Translations under genes and position numbers: made by a program
The notes under the pieces: generated by a model
What the model was told of the DNA's origin: nothing
The model's database searches: none
What the model saw: only the letters and a program-made list of their open reading frames with translations
Shown here: positions 1-6,898 of the stretch, piece by piece
Layout: each line of letters opens with the position of its first letter
Numbering within the stretch: the stretch's first letter is position 1
NCBI GenBank assembly: GCA_000432655.1
Contig: HF986301.1
Location: 15,790 to 30,963 of the forward strand
Length of the DNA: 15,174 nt
From: Bacteroides sp. CAG:1060
Lineage (GTDB): Bacteria; Bacteroidota; Bacteroidia; Bacteroidales; UBA932
Direction of reading: 5' to 3'

Positions 1-53
1 AGAGCGTCGGATTCATAATCCGGAGGTCGCGGGATCGTGCCCCGCCCCCGCTA
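1..53 (+). tRNA. tRNA with CAU anticodon, probably tRNA-Met (3' part; 5' end outside window)
   Basis: The end of the D arm, the anticodon arm, the T arm and the 3' acceptor strand are present. The anticodon stem is TCGGA/TCCGG around the loop TTCATAA, giving anticodon CAT. The T stem is GCGGG/CCCGC (29-33 and 41-45), the acceptor 3' strand is CCCCGCT and the discriminator base is A53. CCA is not encoded. The T loop reads ATCGTGC instead of the usual TTCRANN, so positions 54 and 58 are swapped. A CAU anticodon could also mark tRNA-Ile2 (lysidine-modified), and without the 5' half the two cannot be separated. It is the only gene on the plus strand and has its own terminator. Confidence 0.9.
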
Positions 54-83
54 CGAAAACTTTTTTAATCATACTCATTGGTT

Positions 84-111
84 CCGGCGCACTTCGATGC
101 GGCGGTTTTTT
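84..111 (+). terminator. Intrinsic terminator downstream of the tRNA
   Basis: The arms CCGGCGCA (84-91) and TGCGGCGG (98-105) form an 8-bp stem with one internal G-G mismatch around a six-base loop, CTTCGA. A run of six T follows (106-111). The polarity fits the tRNA transcript. The T run ends a few bases before the stop codon of the convergent ATPase gene. On the minus strand there is no T run after the stem, so it probably does not serve the ATPase gene. Confidence 0.75.
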
Positions 112-116
112 ATTTT

Positions 117-1580
117 CTAAAGGGCCTTCTCAAACAACGCATCCATGGTCACAACTCGTTGGATGCGGTTGCTATACATGTTCATCTTGAGGCCATACGT
201 AGTAACGATTGTGGGCAGGATGTTCTTCTTGTTTTTGGTGGCTGCGAGAAGGGTGGTTATTTTGCTTCGCAATTTTTTGTCATATTCTTTATCTATGGCG
301 AATTCTTCCTGATAAAACTTCATCTCGCACATATTTACCACACGATCTGCCCTGTCTATTAGCATGTCTATCTGGGCACCTGACACCTCCCCATCTGCAG
401 TTGCTCGCCAGGGATATATCTCTGCCTGGACTCCGGCGATACCAAGCGAGACTCGTATCTGCTCCTGATGGACAAAACAAACATCTTCAAAGGCGATTCC
501 GCGCCAACGGTTAAGCTTTGGAGACGCCTGGTTATCCCGCCAAAAATGAGGGTTATTGGAAGGATTCCTGTTGACAAAGCCCAAATAAAAGAGGCAGAAC
601 ATATCCGTGAGCTTGTAGTAAAGGTTCCGCTTGGTTTCTCCAAAGTTGTAATAAGTAGAGACCAGATCACTCTTTACCAGTGCTTTGAGCATTGCGCTTA
701 GAGTCCCGCCTTCCGAGATACCGGTAATATTGGAGATTCGCTCACGCGTGGCACCATATCTAAGGCAGGAGAGCGCCTCGACGATTTTCCTATAGTTCTC
801 GTTATCGGCAAATAAGGACGTAAAGAGGCGGTCATATTCTGCAAGGAGAAATCCGCCCTCCCGGAAGAAGATATCATCGATGTTTTCGGCAAGGGATTTC
901 CCGGGCTCAAAGAAAGACATATAATACGCCACTCCGCCCATGATCATGTAGGTCTGGACGAGATCATAGCGGTCCATCGTGATGTTTCTGGCCTTGAAGT
1001 ATCGTTCTGTCTCATTCAAGGTGAAAGGATGCATATGTATCTCCCTGTTGGTGCGACCGTAAAGCCCGCCCTTATTGTTTATGAGTTTGTCCAACATCCA
1101 GGTGGTAGCACTACCGCAAACGATGAGGAGAAGATTATGTTTTCCCGCACCCCATCCATTCCAGAAGTGCTCAAAGGCGGACATGAATCCGGACTTGGCA
1201 GTGTCGAGCCAAGGCAATTCATCAATGAAAACCACCATCTTTTTCCTGGACCTTTTACGATCGAGCAGATCTTCCAGTTTGTGGAAGGCATCGAACCAGC
1301 TTACAAGAGGGCCATCCAACTTGGCCCCATATTTCTCAAGGGAATGAGCGAACTCCTCCAACTGAATTTTGTAAAGAAGTTTCTCATCCTTATCTTCTAA
1401 TTCCAGCGGAGAAATGGCAGTATGTCGGAAGGCAAAGTTGTCATCAAAGTACTCCCGAATCAAGAACGTTTTACCGATGCGACGCCTGCCGTAAACAGCC
1501 AAAAACTGCGCTGTAGGTTCTTCTAACAATCTTTTGAGCGTAGCCTGCTCTCTTTCCCTTGCAATGATGAGTGATTTCAT
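117..1580 (-). CDS. DUF234-type AAA ATPase with C-terminal PD-(D/E)XK nuclease-like domain
   Basis: A 487-residue soluble protein of the AAA ATPase family typified by archaeal-type ATPase/DUF234 proteins. Visible motifs are Walker A GRRRIGKT (31-38), Walker B VVFIDE (116-121), and a following helical/winged-helix part (about 265-340) rich in the features seen in this family. The C-terminal part has D405 and E419-M-K421 in the spacing of a PD-(D/E)XK nuclease core. The start at 1580 is the first ATG; an upstream in-frame TTG at 1613 lies at the promoter and is rejected. It follows tsaC after 127 bp and has its own -7 box, so it is probably transcribed separately. Many Bacteroidota carry paralogues of this family; their cellular role is not established. 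A defence or toxin-like role is possible but not shown by the sequence. Base composition does not look obviously foreign by eye. Confidence 0.85.
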   Translation of the reverse strand: MKSLIIAREREQATLKRLLEEPTAQFLAVYGRRRIGKTFLIREYFDDNFAFRHTAISPLELEDKDEKLLYKIQLEEFAHSLEKYGAKLDGPLVSWFDAFHKLEDLLDRKRSRKKMVVFIDELPWLDTAKSGFMSAFEHFWNGWGAGKHNLLLIVCGSATTWMLDKLINNKGGLYGRTNREIHMHPFTLNETERYFKARNITMDRYDLVQTYMIMGGVAYYMSFFEPGKSLAENIDDIFFREGGFLLAEYDRLFTSLFADNENYRKIVEALSCLRYGATRERISNITGISEGGTLSAMLKALVKSDLVSTYYNFGETKRNLYYKLTDMFCLFYLGFVNRNPSNNPHFWRDNQASPKLNRWRGIAFEDVCFVHQEQIRVSLGIAGVQAEIYPWRATADGEVSGAQIDMLIDRADRVVNMCEMKFYQEEFAIDKEYDKKLRSKITTLLAATKNKKNILPTIVTTYGLKMNMYSNRIQRVVTMDALFEKAL

Positions 1581-1587
1581 AAGCAAT

Positions 1588-1641
1588 AAAAATATCCAGC
1601 CGCGAAGATACAAAAAATATCGTTCACGGCTGAATATTTTT
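1588..1641. repeat. 15-bp inverted repeat around the ATPase promoter
   Basis: The arms AAAAATATCCAGCCG (1588-1602) and CGGCTGAATATTTTT (1627-1641) match as reverse complements at 14 of 15 positions and are separated by 24 bp. The spacer contains the -7 box of the ATPase gene. The left arm covers the expected transcription start and the right arm covers where a -33 element would lie. This geometry suits an operator. The A/T ends and GC core could alternatively make a long-loop terminator for the tsaC transcript. Confidence 0.7.
1603..1610 (-). promoter_or_regulatory. Probable -7 promoter box for the ATPase gene
   Basis: On the minus strand these bases read TATCTTCG, a one-base variant of the Bacteroidota -7 consensus TAnnTTTG. 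It lies 22 bp upstream of the ATG at 1580. No clear -33 TTTG is seen at the usual distance; that place is taken by one arm of the inverted repeat. Confidence 0.55.
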
Positions 1642-1707
1642 CAATTATTTAACTGTTACGCCTATTCTACCCCACTGTGGAACGGAACAGAAAATGTGAT
1701 CTGTTTT

Positions 1708-2280
1708 TTATTTTCTGATTATCGCCACTTCCCCCTTGAGGCCTACCTTTATGATCTGGGACGACTTCCCGGTAGAATCACTCTCCATACAGCGAGGCAC
1801 TACATAATCCACCGCTGCTTTTATCTCCTCCGAGATATCGGAGAACTTCTCAGGAGTAGGCTCTCCCGAGATATTTGCAGAAGTGCTGACTATCGGACGG
1901 CGAAACCTCTTCACTAATTCCTTGCAGAAATGCTCCCCGAAAGGAATTCTGATACCCACACTGCCGTCTTCCGCCACAGCGTTCGGCGCAAGCAACTGTC
2001 CTTCGGGATAGATTATGGTCATTGGCGCATCGTTCACCTCCACCAAATCTATCGCGATGGACGGAATCTCTCTGACATACCTCGCCACCATGTCAAGATC
2101 GGAAGCGAGAAGCACCAAGGACTTGGCTTCGGAACGGCGTTTTATCTCATACACCTTCGCCACAGCTTTCTCATTGGTAGCATCACACCCGATTCCCCAC
2201 ACGGTATCCGTCGGATAAAGCAGGACTCCGCCGGACTTCAATACCTCAATAGCTTCATTTATAACAGTCTTCTGATCCAT
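1708..2280 (-). CDS. tsaC: L-threonylcarbamoyladenylate synthase (TsaC/Sua5/YwlC family, short form)
   Basis: It makes threonylcarbamoyl-AMP from threonine, bicarbonate and ATP in the cytosol, the first step of the universal t6A37 modification of ANN-decoding tRNAs. The 190-residue protein is the YrdC-domain-only form. Family motifs are present in order: PTDTVWGIGCDA (23-34), KRR (47-49) and KSL (53-55), GIRIP (109-113), STSANISG (132-139) and STGKSSQII (169-177). It lacks the C-terminal Sua5 domain of the longer form. The ATG at 2280 lies 2 bp after the rhomboid stop codon, so it is probably cotranscribed and perhaps translationally coupled. It is the last gene of the mutL unit; no strong terminator is evident after it other than the inverted repeat at 1588-1641. 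Confidence 0.95.
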   Translation of the reverse strand: MDQKTVINEAIEVLKSGGVLLYPTDTVWGIGCDATNEKAVAKVYEIKRRSEAKSLVLLASDLDMVARYVREIPSIAIDLVEVNDAPMTIIYPEGQLLAPNAVAEDGSVGIRIPFGEHFCKELVKRFRRPIVSTSANISGEPTPEKFSDISEEIKAAVDYVVPRCMESDSTGKSSQIIKVGLKGEVAIIRK

Positions 2281-2282
2281 AT

Positions 2283-2993
2283 CTAAAACAATCTATTCTT
2301 GTCAAACAATATTCCCTTTTTTCTCCACGCCCATATCATGATAAATCCGATAAGCATTCCTCCAAGATGAGCAAAATGCGCCACGCCTGCTACAGTCCCG
2401 GTAACACCGGTAAGGAGTTCCACAACAGCAAAAGCCACCACCATCCACTTGGCGCTCAAGGTAACAGGAGGGAAGAGCAGGGTCATTCTGGACTGTGGGA
2501 AAATCATCGCATACGCTATCAGCAGTCCATATATGGCACCGGATGCGCCTACGGTAGGAGTCAACTTGATGGTGGAGATATTCTGGAGAGCACCCGGATG
2601 TCCGAGAGCCGCGCTGTCCATAAAAGACTGCATCTGCAAAAATTCAACACCAAGATGCAGACCGGCAGCTCCGAGTCCGCATATAAAATAGAACATCAGG
2701 AATTTTTTGGACCCTATATAGTTTTCAACGACCATTCCAAACATGATAAGCGTGTACATATTGAAGAATATGTGCCAGAAGCCACCATGCATGAACATGT
2801 GCGTCACCACCTGCCACCAATGAAAGAACGGTGAAGTAGGATAGAAAAGCGCAAACGTCTCTATCATAAACCCTTTGTTGATAAGGGTGGCCAGGAAAAC
2901 TATACAGTTGATAATTACAAGATTCCTTGTTACGGTAGGGACATTGGAAAGAAAACCTCCGCCCCGATTGTCGTTAGAGTAATAATACGGCAT
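2283..2993 (-). CDS. Rhomboid-family intramembrane serine protease
   Basis: A 236-residue polytopic inner-membrane protein. The catalytic serine is S151 in GASG (149-152) and the partner histidine is H209 in AHLGG, with a second histidine at H206. The segment HMFMHGGFWHIFFNMY (65-80) matches the conserved rhomboid loop/TM2 region. Hydrophobic segments lie near 24-40, 76-90, 97-117, 149-166, 183-200 and 206-224, which fits a six-helix core. A polar stretch of about 30 residues (117-146) lies just before the catalytic helix. Rhomboids cleave single-pass membrane proteins within or near the bilayer; the substrate here cannot be told. The ATG lies 1 bp after the mutL stop (TAAGATG), so coupling to mutL is likely. 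Confidence 0.93.
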   Translation of the reverse strand: MPYYYSNDNRGGGFLSNVPTVTRNLVIINCIVFLATLINKGFMIETFALFYPTSPFFHWWQVVTHMFMHGGFWHIFFNMYTLIMFGMVVENYIGSKKFLMFYFICGLGAAGLHLGVEFLQMQSFMDSAALGHPGALQNISTIKLTPTVGASGAIYGLLIAYAMIFPQSRMTLLFPPVTLSAKWMVVAFAVVELLTGVTGTVAGVAHFAHLGGMLIGFIMIWAWRKKGILFDKNRLF

Positions 2994-2994
2994 C

Positions 2995-4812
2995 TTAAAA
3001 CATTTTGTCTATATCCCCGACGCTCACGATAGTGATGATTCTTCGTCCGTTCGAGGTGAATTCTGCGTTATCACTTGCAAAAAGCGTGTCAATGAGGGCC
3101 TGAGCCTCCAAAGGGGACCTTACGCTGTCAGCGCCGGCCGATGATGTGGCCGCAATTCTTTCGGCAAGTCTCTGATTCATAATCTCTTGTAAGGAATCGG
3201 TCTCTTCTGACAAAATGTTCACAAGCTCCCTAAGGAGAACCTCCACCTTACCTTGTTCGCAACTGTACCCCTCAGGAACACCTTCTACGGAGACAGTTCC
3301 TCCATTTTCGTATCTTATATCAAAACCGAGTCTGGACAACAGATCAGCATGTCCTTCAAGCACCAATGCACCGTCCATTCCGACTTCAACCTCCACCGGA
3401 AACAGCGCCGTCTGCGTGAAATGCACCCCGGCATCCGAAAGTATTCTGATGGTACGATCATACATGATCCGTTCCCTTGCCCGGCTGATATTTACAATCA
3501 TAACTCCGGATGCGGTAGGAGTGATGATGTATTTCCCCTGTATCGTAAGTGTCCTCGAGGCAGGCAGGGCCCGATTTTCGAAAAGCTGCCCATAGTCTTG
3601 AGAAGCATCCACATGCGAAGACAGGTTATCAGGAACCTTATACCCGGACGAAACGGCCGAACCTTCCGGAAAAGCATCCCCTCCGGGCACCATATTGAAC
3701 GGATCAAATTCGGGATCACCCCCAATCTCCGGAGCGGTATTGCCCAGATACTCCCCAAAATTACTGCTGAACTTGGGCAGCTCCACCGCACCTTCCGTAT
3801 TGAAATCAATACTTGCACCGAAGCTGTTTTTCCCGAGAGTCTCCCGTACACAAGCATATAAAAGCTGGAATACGACAGTGTCGTCTTCGAACTTCACTTC
3901 CGTCTTGGTAGGGTGCACATTGACGTCTATCGTATGAGGGTCTGTCTCAAGAAATATGAAATAAGCAGGGGTCACGCCTTCGGGAATCAATCCTTCGTAG
4001 GCCTTCATGACGGCCTTATGGAAATATGCGCTTCTGAAATACCGCCCGTTGACAAAAAAGAACTGATTCCCCGGGGTTTTTCTTGCCGTGTCCGGCCTGC
4101 CCACAAATCCCCTTATCGACAATTCGGCGGCATTCGTATCCAAATCCACCACATCCGAGACCACGGAATTGCCTAAAAGGTCCACTATTCGGAATTTGAG
4201 AGACTTGGCCTTATTGAGAACATATATTTCCTTCCCATTATGTGCAAGAGTAAAAGATATGTCCGGACGAGTGATGGCAACTCGGGTAAATTCTTCCACG
4301 ATATGCCTGAACTCAATATTGTCACTCTTGAGGAACTTTCTTCTGGCCGGTGTGTTGAAAAACAGGTTTCGCACCGAGAAATTCGATCCTACCGGGGCCG
4401 CTACGGTGGAAGTCTTGGTCTCATTGCCTCCTCCGGTTCTAACCTGTATGGCTGTTTCATCCTGGGAGCGGCGCGTCTTCAGGACGACTTCGGAAACTGC
4501 CGCGATACTGGCAAGAGCTTCTCCTCGAAACCCATACGTCAGAATGTCCGACAGGTCCTCAGGCTCCGCAATTTTGGATGTGGCATGCCTCTCAAAGCAC
4601 AACACGGCATCCGCAGGACTCATGCCCACACCATTATCAATGACCTGGATAAGAGTACGTCCGGAATCTTCGATAATCACGCTTACCTGTGTCGCACCGG
4701 CGTCCACAGCATTCTCCATGAGCTCTTTAACTACGGAAGACGGTCTTTGCACCACCTCCCCCGCCGCAATCATGTTGGCAAGTTGCGCCGGCAGCACTTT
4801 AAGTTTGCCCAT
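2995..4812 (-). CDS. mutL: DNA mismatch repair protein MutL, without a recognisable endonuclease motif
   Basis: A 605-residue MutL that couples MutS mismatch recognition to downstream repair as an ATP-driven dimer. The GHKL ATPase domain is complete: catalytic E30, ENAVDAG (33-39), DNGVG (59-63), GFRGEAL (94-100), FFNTPARRKFL (151-161) and the ATP-contacting lysine K303 in VHPTK. A linker of roughly 335-420 leads to the C-terminal dimerisation domain. Where endonuclease-type MutL proteins have DQHA(x)2E(x)4E, this one has VNISRARERIMYDR (440-453). Near its end it has SNGRR (587-591) instead of C(P/N)HGRP. The C-terminus is therefore probably not a metal-dependent nickase. It starts 2 bp after the small membrane protein gene, and TAGGA just before the ATG may act as a weak ribosome binding site. 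Confidence 0.97.
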   Translation of the reverse strand: MGKLKVLPAQLANMIAAGEVVQRPSSVVKELMENAVDAGATQVSVIIEDSGRTLIQVIDNGVGMSPADAVLCFERHATSKIAEPEDLSDILTYGFRGEALASIAAVSEVVLKTRRSQDETAIQVRTGGGNETKTSTVAAPVGSNFSVRNLFFNTPARRKFLKSDNIEFRHIVEEFTRVAITRPDISFTLAHNGKEIYVLNKAKSLKFRIVDLLGNSVVSDVVDLDTNAAELSIRGFVGRPDTARKTPGNQFFFVNGRYFRSAYFHKAVMKAYEGLIPEGVTPAYFIFLETDPHTIDVNVHPTKTEVKFEDDTVVFQLLYACVRETLGKNSFGASIDFNTEGAVELPKFSSNFGEYLGNTAPEIGGDPEFDPFNMVPGGDAFPEGSAVSSGYKVPDNLSSHVDASQDYGQLFENRALPASRTLTIQGKYIITPTASGVMIVNISRARERIMYDRTIRILSDAGVHFTQTALFPVEVEVGMDGALVLEGHADLLSRLGFDIRYENGGTVSVEGVPEGYSCEQGKVEVLLRELVNILSEETDSLQEIMNQRLAERIAATSSAGADSVRSPLEAQALIDTLFASDNAEFTSNGRRIITIVSVGDIDKMF

Positions 4813-4814
4813 TC

Positions 4815-5117
4815 CTAAAGCAGAGAGTAAAATTTGGCTATGAAATAGAGCACTGCCGCTATAAGGATCATGGAGACAATCCCGATAATAACCTGAGTTT
4901 TCCTGAGATGAGCACGGGTACTCTGGTAGTTTCCATCGCGCATCGAGCCCTTGATATAAGAGCCCGGGACATACGTCCCATCCTTCTTCTCCTTGTCAAG
5001 AGTTCCGTCCACGGCACCAAACTTGCGCCTGCGCTCCTCCTCCTTCGGGTTATAGTAGATCGGCTTGTAATTGAAAACGCGGTGCTCGTTGTCACCAAAC
5101 AAATTAAAAAATCCCAT
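4815..5117 (-). CDS. Small membrane protein of the mutL operon, function unknown
   Basis: A 100-residue protein with a charged N-terminal part and one C-terminal membrane helix (about 74-97, preceded by HLRKTQ). The N-terminus has FNYKPIYYNPKEEERRRKF (15-33), a pattern I associate with a Bacteroidota family often found beside mutL. I recall such proteins being labelled as a riboflavin synthase beta subunit; nothing in this sequence supports that name. The topology suggests a cytosolic N-terminus anchored in the inner membrane. The ATG at 5117 is preferred; an in-frame TTG at 5126 falls inside the -7 promoter box. It is the first gene of the unit with mutL, rhomboid and tsaC, and ends 2 bp before mutL. 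Confidence 0.8.
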   Translation of the reverse strand: MGFFNLFGDNEHRVFNYKPIYYNPKEEERRRKFGAVDGTLDKEKKDGTYVPGSYIKGSMRDGNYQSTRAHLRKTQVIIGIVSMILIAAVLYFIAKFYSLL

Positions 5118-5123
5118 AGCGTA

Positions 5124-5131
5124 CAAATATA
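5124..5131 (-). promoter_or_regulatory. -7 promoter box of the mutL unit
   Basis: The minus strand reads TATATTTG, an exact match to TAnnTTTG. Its last base is only seven positions before the first base of the ATG at 5117. Transcription usually starts a few bases after this box, so the mRNA would begin at or within one or two bases of the start codon. A -33 element is not clear. Confidence 0.6.
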
Positions 5132-5163
5132 ACTAAAAATGCCTATTAATGGAATATGTACCA

Positions 5164-5206
5164 CCGCAAAAGGAGGCGGGACATCATCAGTAGATATTCC
5201 GCCTCC
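5164..5206 (-). terminator. Intrinsic terminator ending the dnaB-rnf unit
   Basis: The arms GGAGGCGG (5172-5179) and CCGCCTCC (5199-5206) form a perfect 8-bp GC-rich stem around a 19-base loop. Read on the minus strand it is followed by TTTTG. It lies 19 bp after the stop of the outer-membrane protein gene and upstream of the mutL-unit promoter, so it divides the two units. There is no T run in the plus direction. The loop is longer than usual. Confidence 0.7.
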
Positions 5207-5225
5207 CTTAATACAATCTCCGTTT

Positions 5226-5684
5226 CTAGAACGTGTATCTTACACCGAGAGCAAATCCCTCCCAGCCGAAGTGAGCGTTGACAAAGTCAAAGCCCGGTCT
5301 CCAGTCAAGGGAAAGTCCCAAAGGAATTGACGCGAAACGATATTCCATACCGAGCTGTCCTGCAATACCAAGACCAACTTTGGCTGTTGTCTTTTTGCAA
5401 CCGTCAGAACACTCTTCCTTTTCGGCATAGAAACCAATCTGTGCGCCTGGACCTGCATAGAAGTTGAAGCCTTCCGCAGAAGCGAAGATAAAGTCATATA
5501 TTCCGGTAAGATAGAATCCGTTTCCAAAAAGACCGAGGTCAGCCTCAATAAAATTGGAGTTTATGCTGTGCTGATATGATACTTCAGCACCATAGGTTGC
5601 ACGTAAACCGAGTGCTCGTGGCTGAGCCATGGCCGCACCGGCAAGAGCAAGAGTAGCAAAAGCTACAAGGATAAATTTCTTCAT
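5226..5684 (-). CDS. Small outer-membrane beta-barrel protein at the end of the rnf unit
   Basis: A 152-residue protein with a signal peptide: a lysine pair at 2-3, a hydrophobic core, and AMA|Q with likely cleavage after A20. The mature part alternates polar and hydrophobic residues in about seven or eight strands (near 27-38, 45-53, 56-65, 73-86, 102-117, 120-129 and 143-152). It ends in RYTF, the terminal phenylalanine typical of BAM substrates, which suggests an eight-stranded barrel. One loop carries C92 and C96 (ECSDGC), perhaps a disulfide. It starts 17 bp after the rnfA stop, in an AT-rich gap, with no convincing promoter, so it probably ends the rnf transcript. No specific function can be assigned; a link to Rnf is inferred from position alone. 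Confidence 0.8.
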   Translation of the reverse strand: MKKFILVAFATLALAGAAMAQPRALGLRATYGAEVSYQHSINSNFIEADLGLFGNGFYLTGIYDFIFASAEGFNFYAGPGAQIGFYAEKEECSDGCKKTTAKVGLGIAGQLGMEYRFASIPLGLSLDWRPGFDFVNAHFGWEGFALGVRYTF

Positions 5685-5701
5685 AACAATAAATTATAAA
5701 A

Positions 5702-6301
5702 TTAAACTATGCCAGAAAAACCAAGGAATGCCATTGCCATGATACCGGCAGTGATAAGGGCGATAGGAAGGCCCTTAAATGGCTTCGGAACATCATTCAT
5801 GGAAAGATGCTCACGCAGACCTGCAAACAGGCACATTGCCAGTCCGTATCCAAGCGCTGTGGCCGCAGCATACACCGTAGCCTGTCCCAGATTCAGCATG
5901 GCAGGAGCGCCACCGAAAGTAAATTCCTTGGTAACCACCGTGATGGCAACGCCGAGTACGGCACAGTTGGTAGTAATGAGAGGAAGGAATATTCCGAGCG
6001 CCTGATAGAGCGACGGACTGATTTTCTTGAGTATAATCTCCACCATCTGCACGAGGGCGGCAATAACCAGGATAAAGGAAATTGTCTGCAGGAAAGTAAG
6101 CCCGAAAGGAACCAGAAGGTACTGGTTCAGAAGATATGTAACCACAGTAGCGAGAGTAATGACGAAGCACACGGCGCCGGACATACCCACGGCTGTAGAA
6201 AGCTTGTTGGACACTCCCAGGAATGGACATATACCAAGGAACTGGGAGAGAAGGATATTGTTGACAAATATCGCAGAAATGATTATAAGCAAATATTCCA
6301 T
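5702..6301 (-). CDS. rnfA: Rnf complex subunit RnfA
   Basis: An integral membrane subunit of the Rnf complex, which moves electrons between reduced ferredoxin and NAD+ while pumping Na+ or H+. The 199-residue length is normal for the family. Six membrane helices are evident. FVNNILLSQFLGICPFLG (12-29) and TTNCAVLG (110-117) contain the conserved C25 and C113. In solved Rnf/Nqr complexes these, together with the equivalent RnfE cysteines, hold a [2Fe-2S] cluster in the middle of the membrane. It is homologous to RnfE with inverted topology. The ATG at 6301 is 9 bp after the rnfE stop. It is the last rnf gene, followed by the outer-membrane barrel gene. Confidence 0.97.
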   Translation of the reverse strand: MEYLLIIISAIFVNNILLSQFLGICPFLGVSNKLSTAVGMSGAVCFVITLATVVTYLLNQYLLVPFGLTFLQTISFILVIAALVQMVEIILKKISPSLYQALGIFLPLITTNCAVLGVAITVVTKEFTFGGAPAMLNLGQATVYAAATALGYGLAMCLFAGLREHLSMNDVPKPFKGLPIALITAGIMAMAFLGFSGIV

Positions 6302-6310
6302 ATTACAAGC

Positions 6311-6898
6311 TTATTTTTTAGCGAGATACTTATTGAAAAGAACCATAAGGTAACCAAGTGCAATAAATGCACCAGGAGCCATCACGAAGGCCAGGATACC
6401 GTCTCCCGGGATAAACTTCCAGCCGAATACGGAACCGCTGCCGAGAATCTCTCTCACGATACCTATGACGGTAAGGGACAACGTGAATCCAAGTCCGACC
6501 CCAAGACCGTCGAGAGCAGATGCGCCGACCGAATTCTTGTTGGCAAAAGCTTCCGCACGGCCGAGCACGATGCAGTTCACCACGATAAGAGGGATAAACA
6601 GACCGAGCGTATCATACACCGAAGGTACATAAGCCTGCATGAGAAGCTGAAGCACGGTCACAAAAGTTGCTATGACCACGATGTACACAGGTATTCTGAC
6701 TTTGTCAGGGACCGCAGGCGCAACAAGTGATATGGCTATATTACTGAGTACCAGCACAAAGAGCGTTGCCAGACCCATCTCAAGTCCATTGATGGCCGAT
6801 GTGGTGGTAGCAAGCGTCGGACACATTCCAAGCACCAGCACGAACGTCGGGTTATTCTTTATGAGCCCGTCGGTAACAAGCGAAAATTTATTGCTCAT
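6311..6898 (-). CDS. rnfE: Rnf complex subunit RnfE
   Basis: The integral membrane partner and homologue of RnfA. The 195-residue protein has six hydrophobic segments and the conserved cysteines C26 (GMCPTLATT) and C109 (VVNCIVLGRAE), expected to share the intramembrane [2Fe-2S] cluster with RnfA C25 and C113. The start at 6898 is chosen because the minus strand has GGAGGAG about six bases before that ATG, one of the few good Shine-Dalgarno sites here. An in-frame ATG at 6913 would place this site inside the coding region. With this start the gene overlaps the end of rnfG by 11 bp, so translation is probably coupled. Confidence 0.95.
   Translation of the reverse strand: MSNKFSLVTDGLIKNNPTFVLVLGMCPTLATTTSAINGLEMGLATLFVLVLSNIAISLVAPAVPDKVRIPVYIVVIATFVTVLQLLMQAYVPSVYDTLGLFIPLIVVNCIVLGRAEAFANKNSVGASALDGLGVGLGFTLSLTVIGIVREILGSGSVFGWKFIPGDGILAFVMAPGAFIALGYLMVLFNKYLAKK

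Noticed and set aside
1..116. tRNA 3' end as an attachment site for an integrated element
   Set aside because: No second copy of the tRNA 3' end, integrase or mobility gene was seen in the window; the adjoining ATPase alone is not enough.
1581..1613. Extended ATPase start at the TTG at 1613
   Set aside because: It would place the -7 box and one repeat arm inside the coding region, and the ATG at 1580 fits family N-termini better.
1681..1707. Hairpin AACAG/CTGTT with T run after tsaC
   Set aside because: The stem is only 5 bp and AT-rich, and the T run is on the plus-strand side, so it does not suit the minus-strand tsaC transcript.
4088..4843. Plus-strand open frame of 251 codons opposite mutL
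   Set aside because: It mirrors the conserved MutL ATPase region and has no promoter or recognisable product.
5807..6730. Long plus-strand open frame (307 codons) opposite rnfA and rnfE
   Set aside because: Low-complexity, histidine/arginine-rich translation with no family resemblance; it is the antisense shadow of two well-supported Rnf genes.
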